Source of the DNA: Ferruginibacter sp.
GTDB taxonomy: Bacteria; Bacteroidota; Bacteroidia; Chitinophagales; Chitinophagaceae
Length of the DNA: 64,000 nt
Assembly (NCBI GenBank): GCA_019638525.1
Contig: JAHBTO010000003.1
Span: forward strand, 310,001 to 374,000
Direction: 5' to 3'
Shown here: positions 18,247-27,447 of the stretch, in pieces
Layout of the letters: every line of letters begins with the position of its first letter
How positions within the stretch are numbered: the first letter of the stretch is position 1
Program-made: the position numbers and the translations under genes
Notes under the pieces: model-generated
Told to the model about the DNA's origin: nothing
What the model saw: the letters and a program-made list of their open reading frames with translations, nothing else
Database searches by the model: none

Positions 18247-18937
18247 GTAACAGCGTTTTATCTTTAATCAATTGTAATCTTATCCGTAAAGTGGTTATCC
18301 ATACGCCTAATAAAGTCCACCCTATAATGGCAGGATAAAAAACCATGCGTAACCTGCTATCAATATCTTTAAAATTTAAAGCCGGGTTGCCGCTTTCGCT
18401 GCCCGGTGAGCCCGGATGTAAACTACCTACCAGCCTGGGTATTATCCATATACTTGGAAACAGCATGGCAAAAGCAAAAATATTATATACAGCGCTAACC
18501 CTTGCCTTTTTATCCATATCGGTGAAAGAGCCACGTAAAACAAAGTAGGCGCCATATATTAATAAGGCAATAGCTGCGCCAATAAGTTTGGGCTCTCTTA
18601 AAATATTTCCCAGCGACTGGCTTTGGTCGGTAACCCAGGTATAATTGGCCCAAATAGTACCGGTGGCGTAACCCAATATTCCAAAAAATGAACCAACAGC
18701 AGCATATTGATGAGCATAAATATCGTTGCGTAAATTAAAACCACGCAGGTATTTTATGCTGTATACAAAACTGGTACTAAATAAAATCATCATACCAAAC
18801 CACATGCACACATGAAAATATAAATTTCTAATTGTTTCGTTAAGAATAAATAAACGAGGTACATCTAATAAAAAACCGCCCACAATGGTATAAACCAGTA
18901 AAAGAAAGGATAATATTTTCCACCAGTTTTTCTGCAA
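18239..18937 (-). CDS. ccsA: CcmC/CcsA-type heme handling protein for cytochrome c biogenesis
   Basis: 232 aa, six hydrophobic segments. It starts at TTG 18935-18937, because the codon just upstream in frame is a TGA stop; the N-terminus QKNWWKILSFLLL fits the usual start of the family. The region ETIRNLYFHVCMWFGMM and the GTIWANYTWVTDQ loop match the tryptophan-rich heme-binding motif of CcmC/CcsA proteins. It delivers heme on the periplasmic side for attachment to apocytochrome c. It is translationally coupled to ccmD and lies 78 bases after ccmB. The UUG start is unusual. Confidence 0.85.
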   Translation of the reverse strand: MQKNWWKILSFLLLVYTIVGGFLLDVPRLFILNETIRNLYFHVCMWFGMMILFSTSFVYSIKYLRGFNLRNDIYAHQYAAVGSFFGILGYATGTIWANYTWVTDQSQSLGNILREPKLIGAAIALLIYGAYFVLRGSFTDMDKKARVSAVYNIFAFAMLFPSIWIIPRLVGSLHPGSPGSESGNPALNFKDIDSRLRMVFYPAIIGWTLLGVWITTLRIRLQLIKDKTLLHD

Positions 18938-18962
18938 TCAAAAAAAGGGTTTAATTGAGCAG

Positions 18963-18970
18963 CAAAGTTA
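18963..18970 (-). promoter_or_regulatory. Candidate -7 element for ccsA-ccmD
   Basis: Minus strand reads TAACTTTG (plus-strand CAAAGTTA at 18963-18970), 25 bases before the TTG start of ccsA. It would provide a promoter separate from the upstream tdk-ccmB unit. The -33 element is not convincing. Confidence 0.45.
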
Positions 18971-19015
18971 GGGTAATCACTATCAAAGAATAAAAAAATA
19001 TTGCTTTTTATATCA

Positions 19016-19672
19016 TCATTCTTTCCATAAATAGGGAAAAAGGATTACCGACATAGCAATAACTAAAATATCTAAACCAATAATTAAAGCCATTAACTGC
19101 ATTACAGCGCCCTGTTTAAATATTTCTGCAAATGCAGTTTTGCTTAATCGTATTAATAATAATAACTGCGGAAGTATTACCGGGAAACCCAATATGGCTA
19201 TCAAGGCAGCATTTTGCTGTGCCTTAGCTGCAATGGCGCTCATTAAAGTAAATACAATGCTGATGCTACTGCCACCTAACAGTACAATACCGGTAAATAA
19301 TAAAAAATTGTTTAACGGGTTGGTTAAAAATGCAGAGAAGAGCATTAATGTAAGCAGGCTCATCATTGTCATCAACAATATATTGTATATCATTTTTGAT
19401 ATGATGAACTCAACCGGCGAAGTAATTGAATAAAAATATAGCATACGCCCCTTGTTTTCCTGCAAAAAACTTTTTGCTACAGCATTTACACACACAAATA
19501 AAAGTATTACCCAGAATAATCCGTTCCAAATATTTGCATCGGGTTTGTCGATAGAAAGGTATAATACAAAAATGGTAGCAGCTATGTACAATAAGATACC
19601 ATAAAAAGTATGCTTTTGCCTAAGCTCAAGCAAAATATCTTTTTTAAGTAATGCTATTATTCTTTTGTACAT
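19016..19672 (-). CDS. ccmB: Heme exporter membrane protein CcmB
   Basis: 218 aa from the ATG at 19670-19672. A longer frame to 19915 overlaps thymidine kinase and is spurious. The N-terminus YKRIIALLKKDILLELRQKH is the typical amphipathic start of CcmB, followed by about six transmembrane helices, including FWVILLFVCVNAVAKSFLQENKGR. It is the permease part of the CcmAB ABC transporter that helps release holo-CcmE during cytochrome c maturation. CcmA (ATPase), CcmE, CcmF and CcmG/H are not in this window. The gene is 19 bases from tdk on the same strand. Confidence 0.88.
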   Translation of the reverse strand: MYKRIIALLKKDILLELRQKHTFYGILLYIAATIFVLYLSIDKPDANIWNGLFWVILLFVCVNAVAKSFLQENKGRMLYFYSITSPVEFIISKMIYNILLMTMMSLLTLMLFSAFLTNPLNNFLLFTGIVLLGGSSISIVFTLMSAIAAKAQQNAALIAILGFPVILPQLLLLIRLSKTAFAEIFKQGAVMQLMALIIGLDILVIAMSVILFPYLWKE

Positions 19673-19691
19673 AATAACAGGATGTATCGTT

Positions 19692-20261
19692 TTAATTCTT
19701 TTCCTGGGCACAATGCCTGCACCTGGGTTCGTAAATGTCTTTTTCGCCCAATAATACCTGCGGGCCTTCGGCAATTTTTCTGTAACTGATATTTGCAATA
19801 TTGCCACACTTAACACAAATGGCGTGCAGTTTAGTAATATAATCGGCTTTTGCAAGTAAATTGGGCATTTGTCCAAATGCATTACCCAGGTAATCCATAT
19901 CAAGCCCGGCCACAATCACCCGTATGCCACGTAGTGCAAGCTGCTCACATACATTGCTTATCTCGCTGTCGAAAAACTGTGCTTCGTCAATACCTACCAC
20001 ATCTACATCCTGCGCCAGCAATAAAATTGTTTGTGAACTTTCAACCGGGGTTGATGCGATAGCATTGGTATCGTGGCTTACTATTTTTACTTCATCATAA
20101 CGTACATCAATAGCCGGTTTAAAAATCTCTACTTTTAAATTAGCAATTTTTACCCTTTTTAACCTGCGTATCAATTCCTCGGTTTTGCCACTGAACATAC
20201 TGCCGCAAATCACTTCAATCCATCCACGCCTTTCTCCTTTTAAATTTGGTTCTATAAACAT
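19692..20261 (-). CDS. tdk: Thymidine kinase (type II)
   Basis: 189 aa. P-loop [17 protein letters not shown] near residues 21-37, the Walker B-like GIDEAQFFD near 91, and a C-terminal lasso region with a zinc site (CVKCGN near 151 and CRHCAQEK near the end). It phosphorylates thymidine to dTMP in the salvage pathway. The length is usual. It is the first gene of the tdk-ccmB unit and is divergent from the 252-aa hypothetical gene. Confidence 0.95.
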   Translation of the reverse strand: MFIEPNLKGERRGWIEVICGSMFSGKTEELIRRLKRVKIANLKVEIFKPAIDVRYDEVKIVSHDTNAIASTPVESSQTILLLAQDVDVVGIDEAQFFDSEISNVCEQLALRGIRVIVAGLDMDYLGNAFGQMPNLLAKADYITKLHAICVKCGNIANISYRKIAEGPQVLLGEKDIYEPRCRHCAQEKN

Positions 20262-20304
20262 TTAAGTATTTTTTTTAAGAATCTGTTAGTAACTTAGAGT
20301 TTCA

Positions 20305-20344
20305 GGCATGGTTGTTTTAAACATGCCCCATTTGGTACGGGCAT
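20305..20344. promoter_or_regulatory. Three GGCAT half-sites forming two exclusive hairpins
   Basis: GGCATG (20305-20310) pairs with CATGCC (20322-20327), and ATGCCC (20323-20328) pairs with GGGCAT (20339-20344). The middle arm can join only one partner. The spacer divides tdk (minus) from the gene at 20363 (plus), so this is either an operator array at about 17-base spacing or an RNA switch in the plus-strand leader. Confidence 0.4.
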
Positions 20345-20362
20345 CAAAAGTATAATAATATC

Positions 20363-21121
20363 ATGGAAAGAGTGGAGACACTCCTTAAAAAATTACTAGA
20401 CCAGTTTTCAGAAAAAGCTTCTCCAGGGCAGCTACTGCTTACTGTTCAAATGTTACAGGCAGAGCTACAGCATCTGCAGGCAGGTAATACATCTGTAGTT
20501 GATAATGATGCTGCTGTGGCTGTAACTATTTCGGCTATGCCTGCAAATCATACTTTGGCCGAACCTGCAACGCAAAATAAAGATGAAGAAAGAATAGTAG
20601 AAGTGCTTCAGGTGAACGAAGCAGAGGTAGAAGCCGAACTGGAAGAGATAAAAAGAAATGCCGAAGCAATACAAAAGATAAGTGTGCAAAATAAACCTCA
20701 TATTATTTTTGATACGGGAGATGATATACCTACCCTTACCCACCAGCAAAAGCCATTTGTAAAAACTATACCGGCTACCGAGAGAAAAGAAATAAACGAT
20801 ACCATTAATGAAAACCACCATACTTCATTAAACGAAAGGCTTAAACAATCTAAAATTGATTTAGGCGATACACTTACAGAAGCACCCATCAGGGATTTAA
20901 AAAAAGCTATTGGTGTAAACGACCGTTTTTTATTCATCAATGAATTATTCAGGGGCGACGAAGCTGTTTATGAAAGAAGCATTAAAACCATCAATAATTT
21001 TTCAATTTTTGCCGAGGCTGAGTATTGGATTCAAAGAGAATTAAAAGTAAAAAACGGCTGGAACGATAATGATGAAATGGTAAAGCAGTTTTATCAACTT
21101 GTTAAGAGGCGGTTTTCATAA
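20363..21121 (+). CDS. Conserved Bacteroidota hypothetical protein with charged linker
   Basis: 252 aa, no signal peptide, so cytoplasmic. An N-terminal helical segment (residues 1-35, ERVETLLKKLLDQFSEKA) is followed by a low-complexity acidic region to about residue 165. A compact, strongly conserved-looking C-terminal domain begins DLKKAIGVNDRFLFINELFRG and ends AEYWIQRELKVKNGW...FYQLVKRRF. The pattern, a disordered linker joined to a small helical domain, suggests a protein-interaction role. I do not recognise a named family. Its last 28 bases overlap the converging Kdo transferase gene. Confidence 0.8.
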   Translation: MERVETLLKKLLDQFSEKASPGQLLLTVQMLQAELQHLQAGNTSVVDNDAAVAVTISAMPANHTLAEPATQNKDEERIVEVLQVNEAEVEAELEEIKRNAEAIQKISVQNKPHIIFDTGDDIPTLTHQQKPFVKTIPATERKEINDTINENHHTSLNERLKQSKIDLGDTLTEAPIRDLKKAIGVNDRFLFINELFRGDEAVYERSIKTINNFSIFAEAEYWIQRELKVKNGWNDNDEMVKQFYQLVKRRFS

Positions 21122-22356
21122 ATAAACTGTAATATTTTTTTTGACGCCCCTGCATGTTCTGTCACATATTTTTTTGCAGCTTCTCCTTTTTGCCGGCAGG
21201 CAGTTTCATCATCCAATAAATTTTTTAAAACAGCATCCAGTTTTACCGGGCCATCAATACTAATGCCGCCTCCGGCTTGTAATAGCCCCAGCGCTTCATC
21301 AAATTTTTCGTACACGGGGCCAAAAACCACTGGTTTGCCATACACTGCCGCTTCCAGTACATTGTGTACACCATCGGCGCCAAAGCCGCCACCCACATAA
21401 GTTACAGTAGCATATTTATAAATGCGTGAAAGCATACCAACATTATCTATTATAAGTACATGCGGTAAAGTTGCATTAAATGATGCCAACTGTAATTGAG
21501 AATATAAAATTGATTTTGGGAATTCGTCTTTTACATTGCTGATATTTTCTTTATCAATTTCGTGCGGTACTATGATAAATTTAATACCTGGGTTGGTATT
21601 GATAAAATGCAACAGTTCTATTTCATCTTCTTCCCAGGTGCTGCCGGCAACAACCACTTTATCTGTGCCGCAAAATTCTTCTATGAATGGTACAGGAACA
21701 TACTTTTCAGATATTTCCAGTACACGATCAAAACGGGTATCGCCATTGATACTTACGTTATCATCATAACCAAGCTGTTTTAATAATTCTTTCGAATCTT
21801 CATTTTGTACAAAAAAATGTGTAAATGATGATAGCATAATTCGCCAAATATGGCCATACCATTTAAAGAAGGGTTGGCTATCTCTAAATATACCTGATAC
21901 CAATACGGTGGGGATGTTTCTTTTTTTAAGTTCATGCAAATAATAAAACCAATATTCGTATTTAACCCAAAGTGCCAGGCAAGGGTTTACCGCATCTAAA
22001 AATTTTTTTGCATGTAGTGCTGAATCCATAGGCAGATAAAAAACATAATCTGCACCTTTATAATCTTTCATTACTTCGTAACCCGACGGGGAAAAAAAAC
22101 TAAGAATAATGCTTTGCTTCGGATAATTTTTTTTTATCTCTTCCAGCAATGGCCTGCCTTGTTCAAATTCGCCAAGGCTGGCACAATGCATCCATACCGG
22201 ACGGCCTTGTATTTCTTTTATTTTACTGTTTATTTCTGAAAAAATATTTTTACGCCCCTTTACCCACTTTGCAGCTTTGCTGTTCCACAACGAAGCAACC
22301 TGCACACCCGAAGCATACAACTGCAGGAATATATTGTATAGAATTTTACTCATCAT
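21094..22356 (-). CDS. waaA: 3-deoxy-D-manno-octulosonic acid (Kdo) transferase
   Basis: 420 aa, GT30 family. Motifs are WMHCASLGEFEQGRPLLE near residue 53 (catalytic Glu region), FFSPSGYEVMKDY near 90, a central linker, VAGSTWEEDE near 225, YVGGGFGADGVHNVLEAAVYGKPVVFGP near 315-342, and the downstream helical tail. It transfers Kdo from CMP-Kdo to lipid A precursor on the cytoplasmic face of the inner membrane. An N-terminal hydrophobic stretch anchors it. A -7 element lies 11 bases upstream, so the mRNA is almost leaderless. Two in-frame Met codons at the start leave a 1-residue ambiguity. Confidence 0.95.
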   Translation of the reverse strand: MMSKILYNIFLQLYASGVQVASLWNSKAAKWVKGRKNIFSEINSKIKEIQGRPVWMHCASLGEFEQGRPLLEEIKKNYPKQSIILSFFSPSGYEVMKDYKGADYVFYLPMDSALHAKKFLDAVNPCLALWVKYEYWFYYLHELKKRNIPTVLVSGIFRDSQPFFKWYGHIWRIMLSSFTHFFVQNEDSKELLKQLGYDDNVSINGDTRFDRVLEISEKYVPVPFIEEFCGTDKVVVAGSTWEEDEIELLHFINTNPGIKFIIVPHEIDKENISNVKDEFPKSILYSQLQLASFNATLPHVLIIDNVGMLSRIYKYATVTYVGGGFGADGVHNVLEAAVYGKPVVFGPVYEKFDEALGLLQAGGGISIDGPVKLDAVLKNLLDDETACRQKGEAAKKYVTEHAGASKKILQFIYENRLLTS

Positions 22357-22366
22357 TAATTTGTAA

Positions 22367-22374
22367 CAAATCTA
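22367..22374 (-). promoter_or_regulatory. -7 element TAGATTTG of waaA
   Basis: Minus-strand TAGATTTG (plus CAAATCTA, 22367-22374). The waaA ATG begins 11 bases downstream, implying a leader of only a few bases. Confidence 0.5.
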
Positions 22375-22464
22375 TATAAAAAAGCGTAGCAGATTTTGTG
22401 CTTACATAAAAGGAAGAATACAATTCAATTAAAATACTTTATGTAATACCTGCCTAAACCTCAC

Positions 22465-22496
22465 TTTTGTGAACTGACTGCCGAATCTTATCTTTG
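22465..22496 (+). promoter_or_regulatory. Promoter of the nucleotide-sugar operon
   Basis: -33 TTTTG (22465-22469) and -7 TATCTTTG (22489-22496) are 19 bases apart, a near-consensus Bacteroidota promoter, and the first start codon is at 22516. It probably drives the seven-gene run 22516-29878. Confidence 0.72.
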
Positions 22497-22515
22497 CCAC
22501 GCAAAAAATTAATAT

Positions 22516-23646
22516 ATGAGGCCTTTACAAATGGTAGATACCAAAACACAATACCAAGCTATAAAAAAAGAGATAGATGCGGCTGTGATAGAGGTAATGG
22601 AAAGCTCTATGTTCATTGGCGGTAAAGTGGTGAACGGTTTTGCAGATAACCTGGCAAAATACCATGGCAGCAAACATTGCATACCATGTGCAAACGGTAC
22701 CGATGCCTTACAAATTGCCATGATGGCGCTTGGATTACAACCGGGCGATGAAGTAATTACTCCTTCTTTTACATATATAGCAACGGTGGAAGTAGCCGCC
22801 CTGCTAAATATTAAACCCATATTTGTAGAGGTAAACCCCAAAACTTTTTGTATTGATACGGCAGCAATTGAAAAAGCTATTACTCCAAAAACAAAAGCTA
22901 TAGTGCCGGTACATCTTTATGGGCAGGCTGCCGATATGGAAAAGATAATGGATATTGCCAACAGGCATCATTTGTATGTGATAGAAGATAACGCACAGGC
23001 CATAGGTTGTAATTATACTTTTAGCGATGGACGAGTGAAAAAAACAGGAACAATTGGACATATAGGCTGCACATCTTTTTATCCATCAAAAAACCTGGGC
23101 GCTTTTGGCGATGGCGGCGCCATGTTTACCGATGACGATGACATCGCCAGCAAGCTGCGTATGATAGCATCGCACGGGCAAAGCAAAAGATATTACCACG
23201 ATGTGGTTGGTTGCAACAGCAGGCTTGATGCCATGCAGGCAGCCATACTTGATATAAAATTAAAACACCTGGATAATTATATTGCCGCAAGAAGAAAAGC
23301 TGCAGATTTTTACGATAAAGCTTTTGCAGATAATAAACATATCACTATTCCGTTTAGAGCAGGCAATAATACGCATGTTTTTCATCAATACACTTTGCAG
23401 TTAAATGATGTAAACAGGGATGCATTAAGCAGTTTTTTAACTGAGCAGGGAATACCTAACATGATTTATTACCCCGTTCCGGCACATCGCCAAAAAATGT
23501 TTGATGCATTTGGTGGCAGCAATTATAACCTGCCTGTAACCGACTGGTTAACGGAAAGGGTGATATCGTTGCCCATTCACACCGAACTTGATGATGAACA
23601 GCAAACATTCATTGCAGGCAAAGTTTTGGAATTTGTAAACAGGTGA
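22516..23646 (+). CDS. DegT/DnrJ/EryC1 sugar aminotransferase (WbpE-like)
   Basis: 376 aa, PLP-dependent fold-type I enzyme of the DegT family. Motifs are CIPCANGTDALQIAMMALGL near residue 55, TPSFTYIATVE near 80, VPVHLYGQAADM near 135, VIEDNAQAIG near 155 and the PLP lysine in FYPSKNLGAFGDGGAM near 195. The sequence layout is close to WbpE/WlbC and QdtB/FdtB types, which aminate a 3-keto nucleotide sugar. It is the first gene of the nucleotide-sugar operon, 36 bases before ugd. A second possible start is at 22531. The exact sugar is undetermined. Confidence 0.88.
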   Translation: MRPLQMVDTKTQYQAIKKEIDAAVIEVMESSMFIGGKVVNGFADNLAKYHGSKHCIPCANGTDALQIAMMALGLQPGDEVITPSFTYIATVEVAALLNIKPIFVEVNPKTFCIDTAAIEKAITPKTKAIVPVHLYGQAADMEKIMDIANRHHLYVIEDNAQAIGCNYTFSDGRVKKTGTIGHIGCTSFYPSKNLGAFGDGGAMFTDDDDIASKLRMIASHGQSKRYYHDVVGCNSRLDAMQAAILDIKLKHLDNYIAARRKAADFYDKAFADNKHITIPFRAGNNTHVFHQYTLQLNDVNRDALSSFLTEQGIPNMIYYPVPAHRQKMFDAFGGSNYNLPVTDWLTERVISLPIHTELDDEQQTFIAGKVLEFVNR

Positions 23647-23682
23647 TTAATATTTAAAAAATTTTTTCCAAAAGGTTAGAGT

Positions 23683-24996
23683 ATGAAAATTGCAGTAATA
23701 GGAACAGGATATGTAGGATTGGTAACAGGCACCTGCTTTGCTGAAACCGGCAATACGGTTACTTGTGTGGATATTGATGTAAGCAAGATTGAGAAACTTA
23801 CTTCGGGTAAGCTTACCATTTATGAGCCCGGGCTGGAGAAAATATTTATTCGTAACCAAAAAGAAAACCGCCTGCATTTTACCACATCACTTACAGAAGG
23901 TATTAACGGTGCACAGGTTATTTTCCTGGCATTGCCTACGCCACCTGGCGAAGATGGCAGCGCCGATTTGAAATACATATTAAAAGTGGCTGATGATTTG
24001 GGTAAGATTATAAAAGATTATGTTATCATCATCGATAAAAGTACAGTGCCGGTTGGTACAGCCGATAAAGTGCATGCTGCAGTAGCAAAAAATGCAACTG
24101 TTGATTTTGATATCGTATCTAACCCCGAGTTTTTACGGGAAGGCGTAGCCGTAGATGATTTTATGAAGCCGGATAGGGTGGTGATAGGCACCACATCGGA
24201 AAAGGCTAAAAAAATACTTAACGAATTATACCAACCCTTTGTACGACAGGGCAACCCCATCATTTACATGGATGAAAAAAGTGCCGAGTTAACCAAATAT
24301 GCTGCCAATTCGTTTTTAGCCACCAAAATTACTTTTATGAACGAGATTGCCAACCTGTGCGAAAAATTTGGTGCCGATGTGGATATGGTGCGTAAAGGTA
24401 TTGGCAGCGATGAACGTATCGGAAGAAGATTTCTTTTTCCGGGAATAGGATATGGTGGCAGTTGTTTTCCAAAGGATGTACAGGCATTGGCTAAATCGGC
24501 CAAAGATGTTGATTACGATTTTAAAATTCTGGAAGCTGTAATGGAGATTAATGCAAAACAAAAAATGCATCTTATTCCAAAAATAAAATCATATTTTAAT
24601 AACGATTTAAAGAATAAAAAAATAGCAGTATGGGGGTTGGCTTTTAAACCTAATACAGATGATATACGTGAAGCCCCGGCTCTTACAATCATTGATGAAT
24701 TGCTGGCAGCAGAGGCTATTATTAGCGCATACGACCCCGAGGCGATGAGTAATGTAAAAGCATTACTTGGCAATGCAATACAATTTACCGATCATCAATA
24801 CGAAGCATTGCAGGATGCCGATGCTTTGCTGATTGCAACAGAATGGAGCGAATTTAGGACACCCGATTTCAATAGAATCATCAGCCTGCTTAAAAACAAA
24901 GTGATTTTTGACGGCAGGAATTTATTTGATTTACAAAAAATGGAAGAAATGGGTTTTCATTATATAAGCGTGGGAAGAAGAGCTATTAAACCTTAA
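23683..24996 (+). CDS. ugd: UDP-glucose 6-dehydrogenase
   Basis: 437 aa. NAD-binding GTGYVGLVTGTCFAETGN at residues 7-24, VDIDVSKIEKL, TVPVGTADK near 125, NPEFLREG near 147 and the catalytic Cys in YGGSCFPKDVQAL near 260. The C-terminal domain has WGLAFKPNTDDIREAP. It oxidises UDP-glucose to UDP-glucuronate in two NAD-dependent steps. The next gene converts UDP-glucuronate to UDP-xylose, so the two form a short pathway. Clear family match. Confidence 0.94.
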   Translation: MKIAVIGTGYVGLVTGTCFAETGNTVTCVDIDVSKIEKLTSGKLTIYEPGLEKIFIRNQKENRLHFTTSLTEGINGAQVIFLALPTPPGEDGSADLKYILKVADDLGKIIKDYVIIIDKSTVPVGTADKVHAAVAKNATVDFDIVSNPEFLREGVAVDDFMKPDRVVIGTTSEKAKKILNELYQPFVRQGNPIIYMDEKSAELTKYAANSFLATKITFMNEIANLCEKFGADVDMVRKGIGSDERIGRRFLFPGIGYGGSCFPKDVQALAKSAKDVDYDFKILEAVMEINAKQKMHLIPKIKSYFNNDLKNKKIAVWGLAFKPNTDDIREAPALTIIDELLAAEAIISAYDPEAMSNVKALLGNAIQFTDHQYEALQDADALLIATEWSEFRTPDFNRIISLLKNKVIFDGRNLFDLQKMEEMGFHYISVGRRAIKP

Positions 24997-25013
24997 ACTT
25001 TTAAATTTTTTCT

Positions 25014-25997
25014 GTGGCAACAAAAAAAATTTTAATTACCGGCGCTGCAGGTTTCCTGGGATCGCACCTTTGCGACCGTTTTATAAATGAAGGCAACCGG
25101 GTAATTGGCATGGATAACCTCATCACCGGCGATTTAAAAAATATTGAGCACCTTTTTAAATTAAAAGAGTTTGAATTTTACCATCACGATGTTTCAAAAT
25201 TCATACACGTAACAGGGCAGCTTGATTATATTTTACATTTTGCATCGCCTGCCAGCCCCATTGATTATTTAAAAATACCCATCCAAACTTTAAAAGTAAG
25301 TTCATTAGGTACACATAATTGCCTTGGTTTGGCTAAAGCAAAAAATGCAAGGATTCTTGTAGCATCCACCAGCGAAGTATATGGCGATCCATTGGTTCAT
25401 CCGCAAACAGAAGATTACTGGGGTAATGTAAACCCAGTTGGCCCAAGAGGAGTGTATGACGAAGCCAAACGGTTTATGGAAGCCATCACCATGGCATATC
25501 ATACTTTTCATCATGTAGAAACAAGAATTGTAAGGATATTTAACACGTATGGCCCACGAATGCGTTTGAATGATGGCCGGGCCTTACCTGCATTTATTGG
25601 GCAGGCACTGCGTGGCGAAGACCTAACTGTTTTTGGCGATGGCAGCCAAACACGTAGTTTTTGTTATGTAGATGATTTGGTTGAAGGTATTTACCGCTTG
25701 CTGATGAGCGATTATGCACAACCGGTTAATGTGGGCAACCCCGATGAAATTTCGTTGCTTGACTTTGCCAACGAAATAATAAAACTTACCGGTACCAAAC
25801 AAAAAATTGTATTTAAAGATTTACCAACCGACGATCCAAAACAAAGAAAACCGGATATTAGTAAAGCAAAAGAATTGTTAGGATGGGAACCAAAAGTTTC
25901 AAGAGCCGAAGGGCTTAAAATAACGTATGAGTATTTTAAAAGTTTACCAAAAGAAGAATTAAATAAATTGCCAAAACAGTTTTACAGCAATAAATAA
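25014..25997 (+). CDS. UDP-glucuronate decarboxylase (UXS-like SDR)
   Basis: 327 aa, extended short-chain dehydrogenase. It starts at GTG 25014, 17 bases after the ugd stop; no ATG is available before the NAD motif [10 protein letters not shown]. The region [11 protein letters not shown] near residue 78 and [10 protein letters not shown] near 117, plus the active-site YDEAKR near 146, are diagnostic of UDP-xylose synthases. Product: UDP-xylose and CO2 from UDP-glucuronate. Direct pairing with ugd supports the assignment. Confidence 0.9.
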   Translation: MATKKILITGAAGFLGSHLCDRFINEGNRVIGMDNLITGDLKNIEHLFKLKEFEFYHHDVSKFIHVTGQLDYILHFASPASPIDYLKIPIQTLKVSSLGTHNCLGLAKAKNARILVASTSEVYGDPLVHPQTEDYWGNVNPVGPRGVYDEAKRFMEAITMAYHTFHHVETRIVRIFNTYGPRMRLNDGRALPAFIGQALRGEDLTVFGDGSQTRSFCYVDDLVEGIYRLLMSDYAQPVNVGNPDEISLLDFANEIIKLTGTKQKIVFKDLPTDDPKQRKPDISKAKELLGWEPKVSRAEGLKITYEYFKSLPKEELNKLPKQFYSNK

Positions 25998-26076
25998 CAT
26001 TGTAATAATCTAAAAAAAACTTATATCCTGTTATTATATAAAAATGTATAAACAGGTAAAAGCAGAAATAATAATT

Positions 26077-27366
26077 ATGTACCAGGATTTGTTAGATAAA
26101 AAGAAAACACTTGCTGTTATTGGCTTGGGTTATGTGGGCCTGCCCATTGCATTAGAGTTTGCAAAAAAAATAAAAGTGATAGGCTTTGATATCAATGCAG
26201 GCCGTATTGAAATGATGCGTAATAATATCGATCCCAGCCAGGAACTTGAATCGAAAGATTTTGAAGGCTGCGATATTGAATTTACTAACGACCTGGATGT
26301 GTTAAGAAAAGCAAACTTTTTTATTGTGGCTGTGCCTACACCGGTTGATGAACATAATGTACCCGACCTGGTACCTGTGCAACGTGCCAGCGAAACAATT
26401 GGAAAAGTAATAAAAAAAGGAGATTATGTAGTGTACGAAAGTACCGTATACCCGGGTTGTACCGAAGAAGATTGTGTACCCATCATCGAAAAAAATTCGG
26501 GATTAAAAATGACACAGGATTATAAAATTGGTTACTCTCCCGAAAGAATTAACCCCGGCGATAAACAACATACCATCAGCACCATCGTAAAAGTTGTAAG
26601 TGGTTGCTGCAAAGAAAGTTTAGATACTATTGCAAAAGTGTATGAGCTGGTTGTAAAAGCAGGCGTACACAAAGCTTCATCAATAAAAGTGGCCGAGGCT
26701 GCAAAAATAATTGAAAACACACAGCGTGATCTTAACATTGCATTGATGAATGAACTATCCATCATTTTTGATAAGATGGATATTAATACTTACGAAGTGC
26801 TGGAAGCTGCCGGTACCAAATGGAATTTTTTAAAGTTTCAACCGGGGCTTGTTGGAGGGCATTGCATTGGAGTAGATCCATACTATCTTACTTATAAATC
26901 AAAAAAACTGGGTTACAACTCACAGGTAATTTTAGCCGGCAGGTTTATTAATGATGCTATGGCCGGTTATGTAGCCAGAAAAATTTTGCAGAATATAATC
27001 CTGTACAATAGTGATATAAAAAAAGCAAAAGTGCTGGTGATGGGCGCCACCTTTAAAGAAAACGTTAGCGATATAAGAAACAGCAAAGTAGCTGATGTGA
27101 TAAAAGAACTAAAAGCATATTCATTAAATGTAGATGTTACCGATCCGCATGCAGAAAGTGAAGAACTAAAACATGAATATGGTTTTGAACTTACTGAAAC
27201 ACTTGCCAACAATTACGATGCAGTGTTAATTACTGTGCCTCATGATGATTATAAAAAACTTGATGATGCATATTTTGCATCTATCACAAAAGAACATGCT
27301 TTGGTTGCCGATATTAAAGGTATTTATCGTGGAAAGATCCAAAGCAGGAAATACTGGAGTTTATAA
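26077..27366 (+). CDS. UDP-HexNAc 6-dehydrogenase (WbpO/TviB-like)
   Basis: 429 aa from ATG 26077. An alternative ATG at 26044 would add 11 residues and is less typical for the family, which begins with YQDLLDKKKTLAVIGLGYVG. Motifs: GLGYVGLPIALEFAKK, VAVPTPVDEHNVPDL near 85, YESTVYPGCTEED near 120 and the catalytic Cys in LVGGHCIGVDPYYL near 262. This is the branch that oxidises UDP-N-acetylglucosamine or -galactosamine to the uronate, distinct from the ugd earlier in the operon. The following epimerase gene completes a Vi-antigen-like UDP-GalNAcA route (inference). Confidence 0.88.
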   Translation: MYQDLLDKKKTLAVIGLGYVGLPIALEFAKKIKVIGFDINAGRIEMMRNNIDPSQELESKDFEGCDIEFTNDLDVLRKANFFIVAVPTPVDEHNVPDLVPVQRASETIGKVIKKGDYVVYESTVYPGCTEEDCVPIIEKNSGLKMTQDYKIGYSPERINPGDKQHTISTIVKVVSGCCKESLDTIAKVYELVVKAGVHKASSIKVAEAAKIIENTQRDLNIALMNELSIIFDKMDINTYEVLEAAGTKWNFLKFQPGLVGGHCIGVDPYYLTYKSKKLGYNSQVILAGRFINDAMAGYVARKILQNIILYNSDIKKAKVLVMGATFKENVSDIRNSKVADVIKELKAYSLNVDVTDPHAESEELKHEYGFELTETLANNYDAVLITVPHDDYKKLDDAYFASITKEHALVADIKGIYRGKIQSRKYWSL

Positions 27367-27447
27367 ACCATTTTATTTTGTTACTTTAAATGATAGTTGT
27401 AAAGCAAAAGCTGTTAACGTTTTTGCTAAAAATAATTGTAAATAAAA

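Noticed and set aside
19673..19915. 81-residue N-terminal extension of CcmB
   Set aside because: It overlaps thymidine kinase in another frame; the family start is at 19672.
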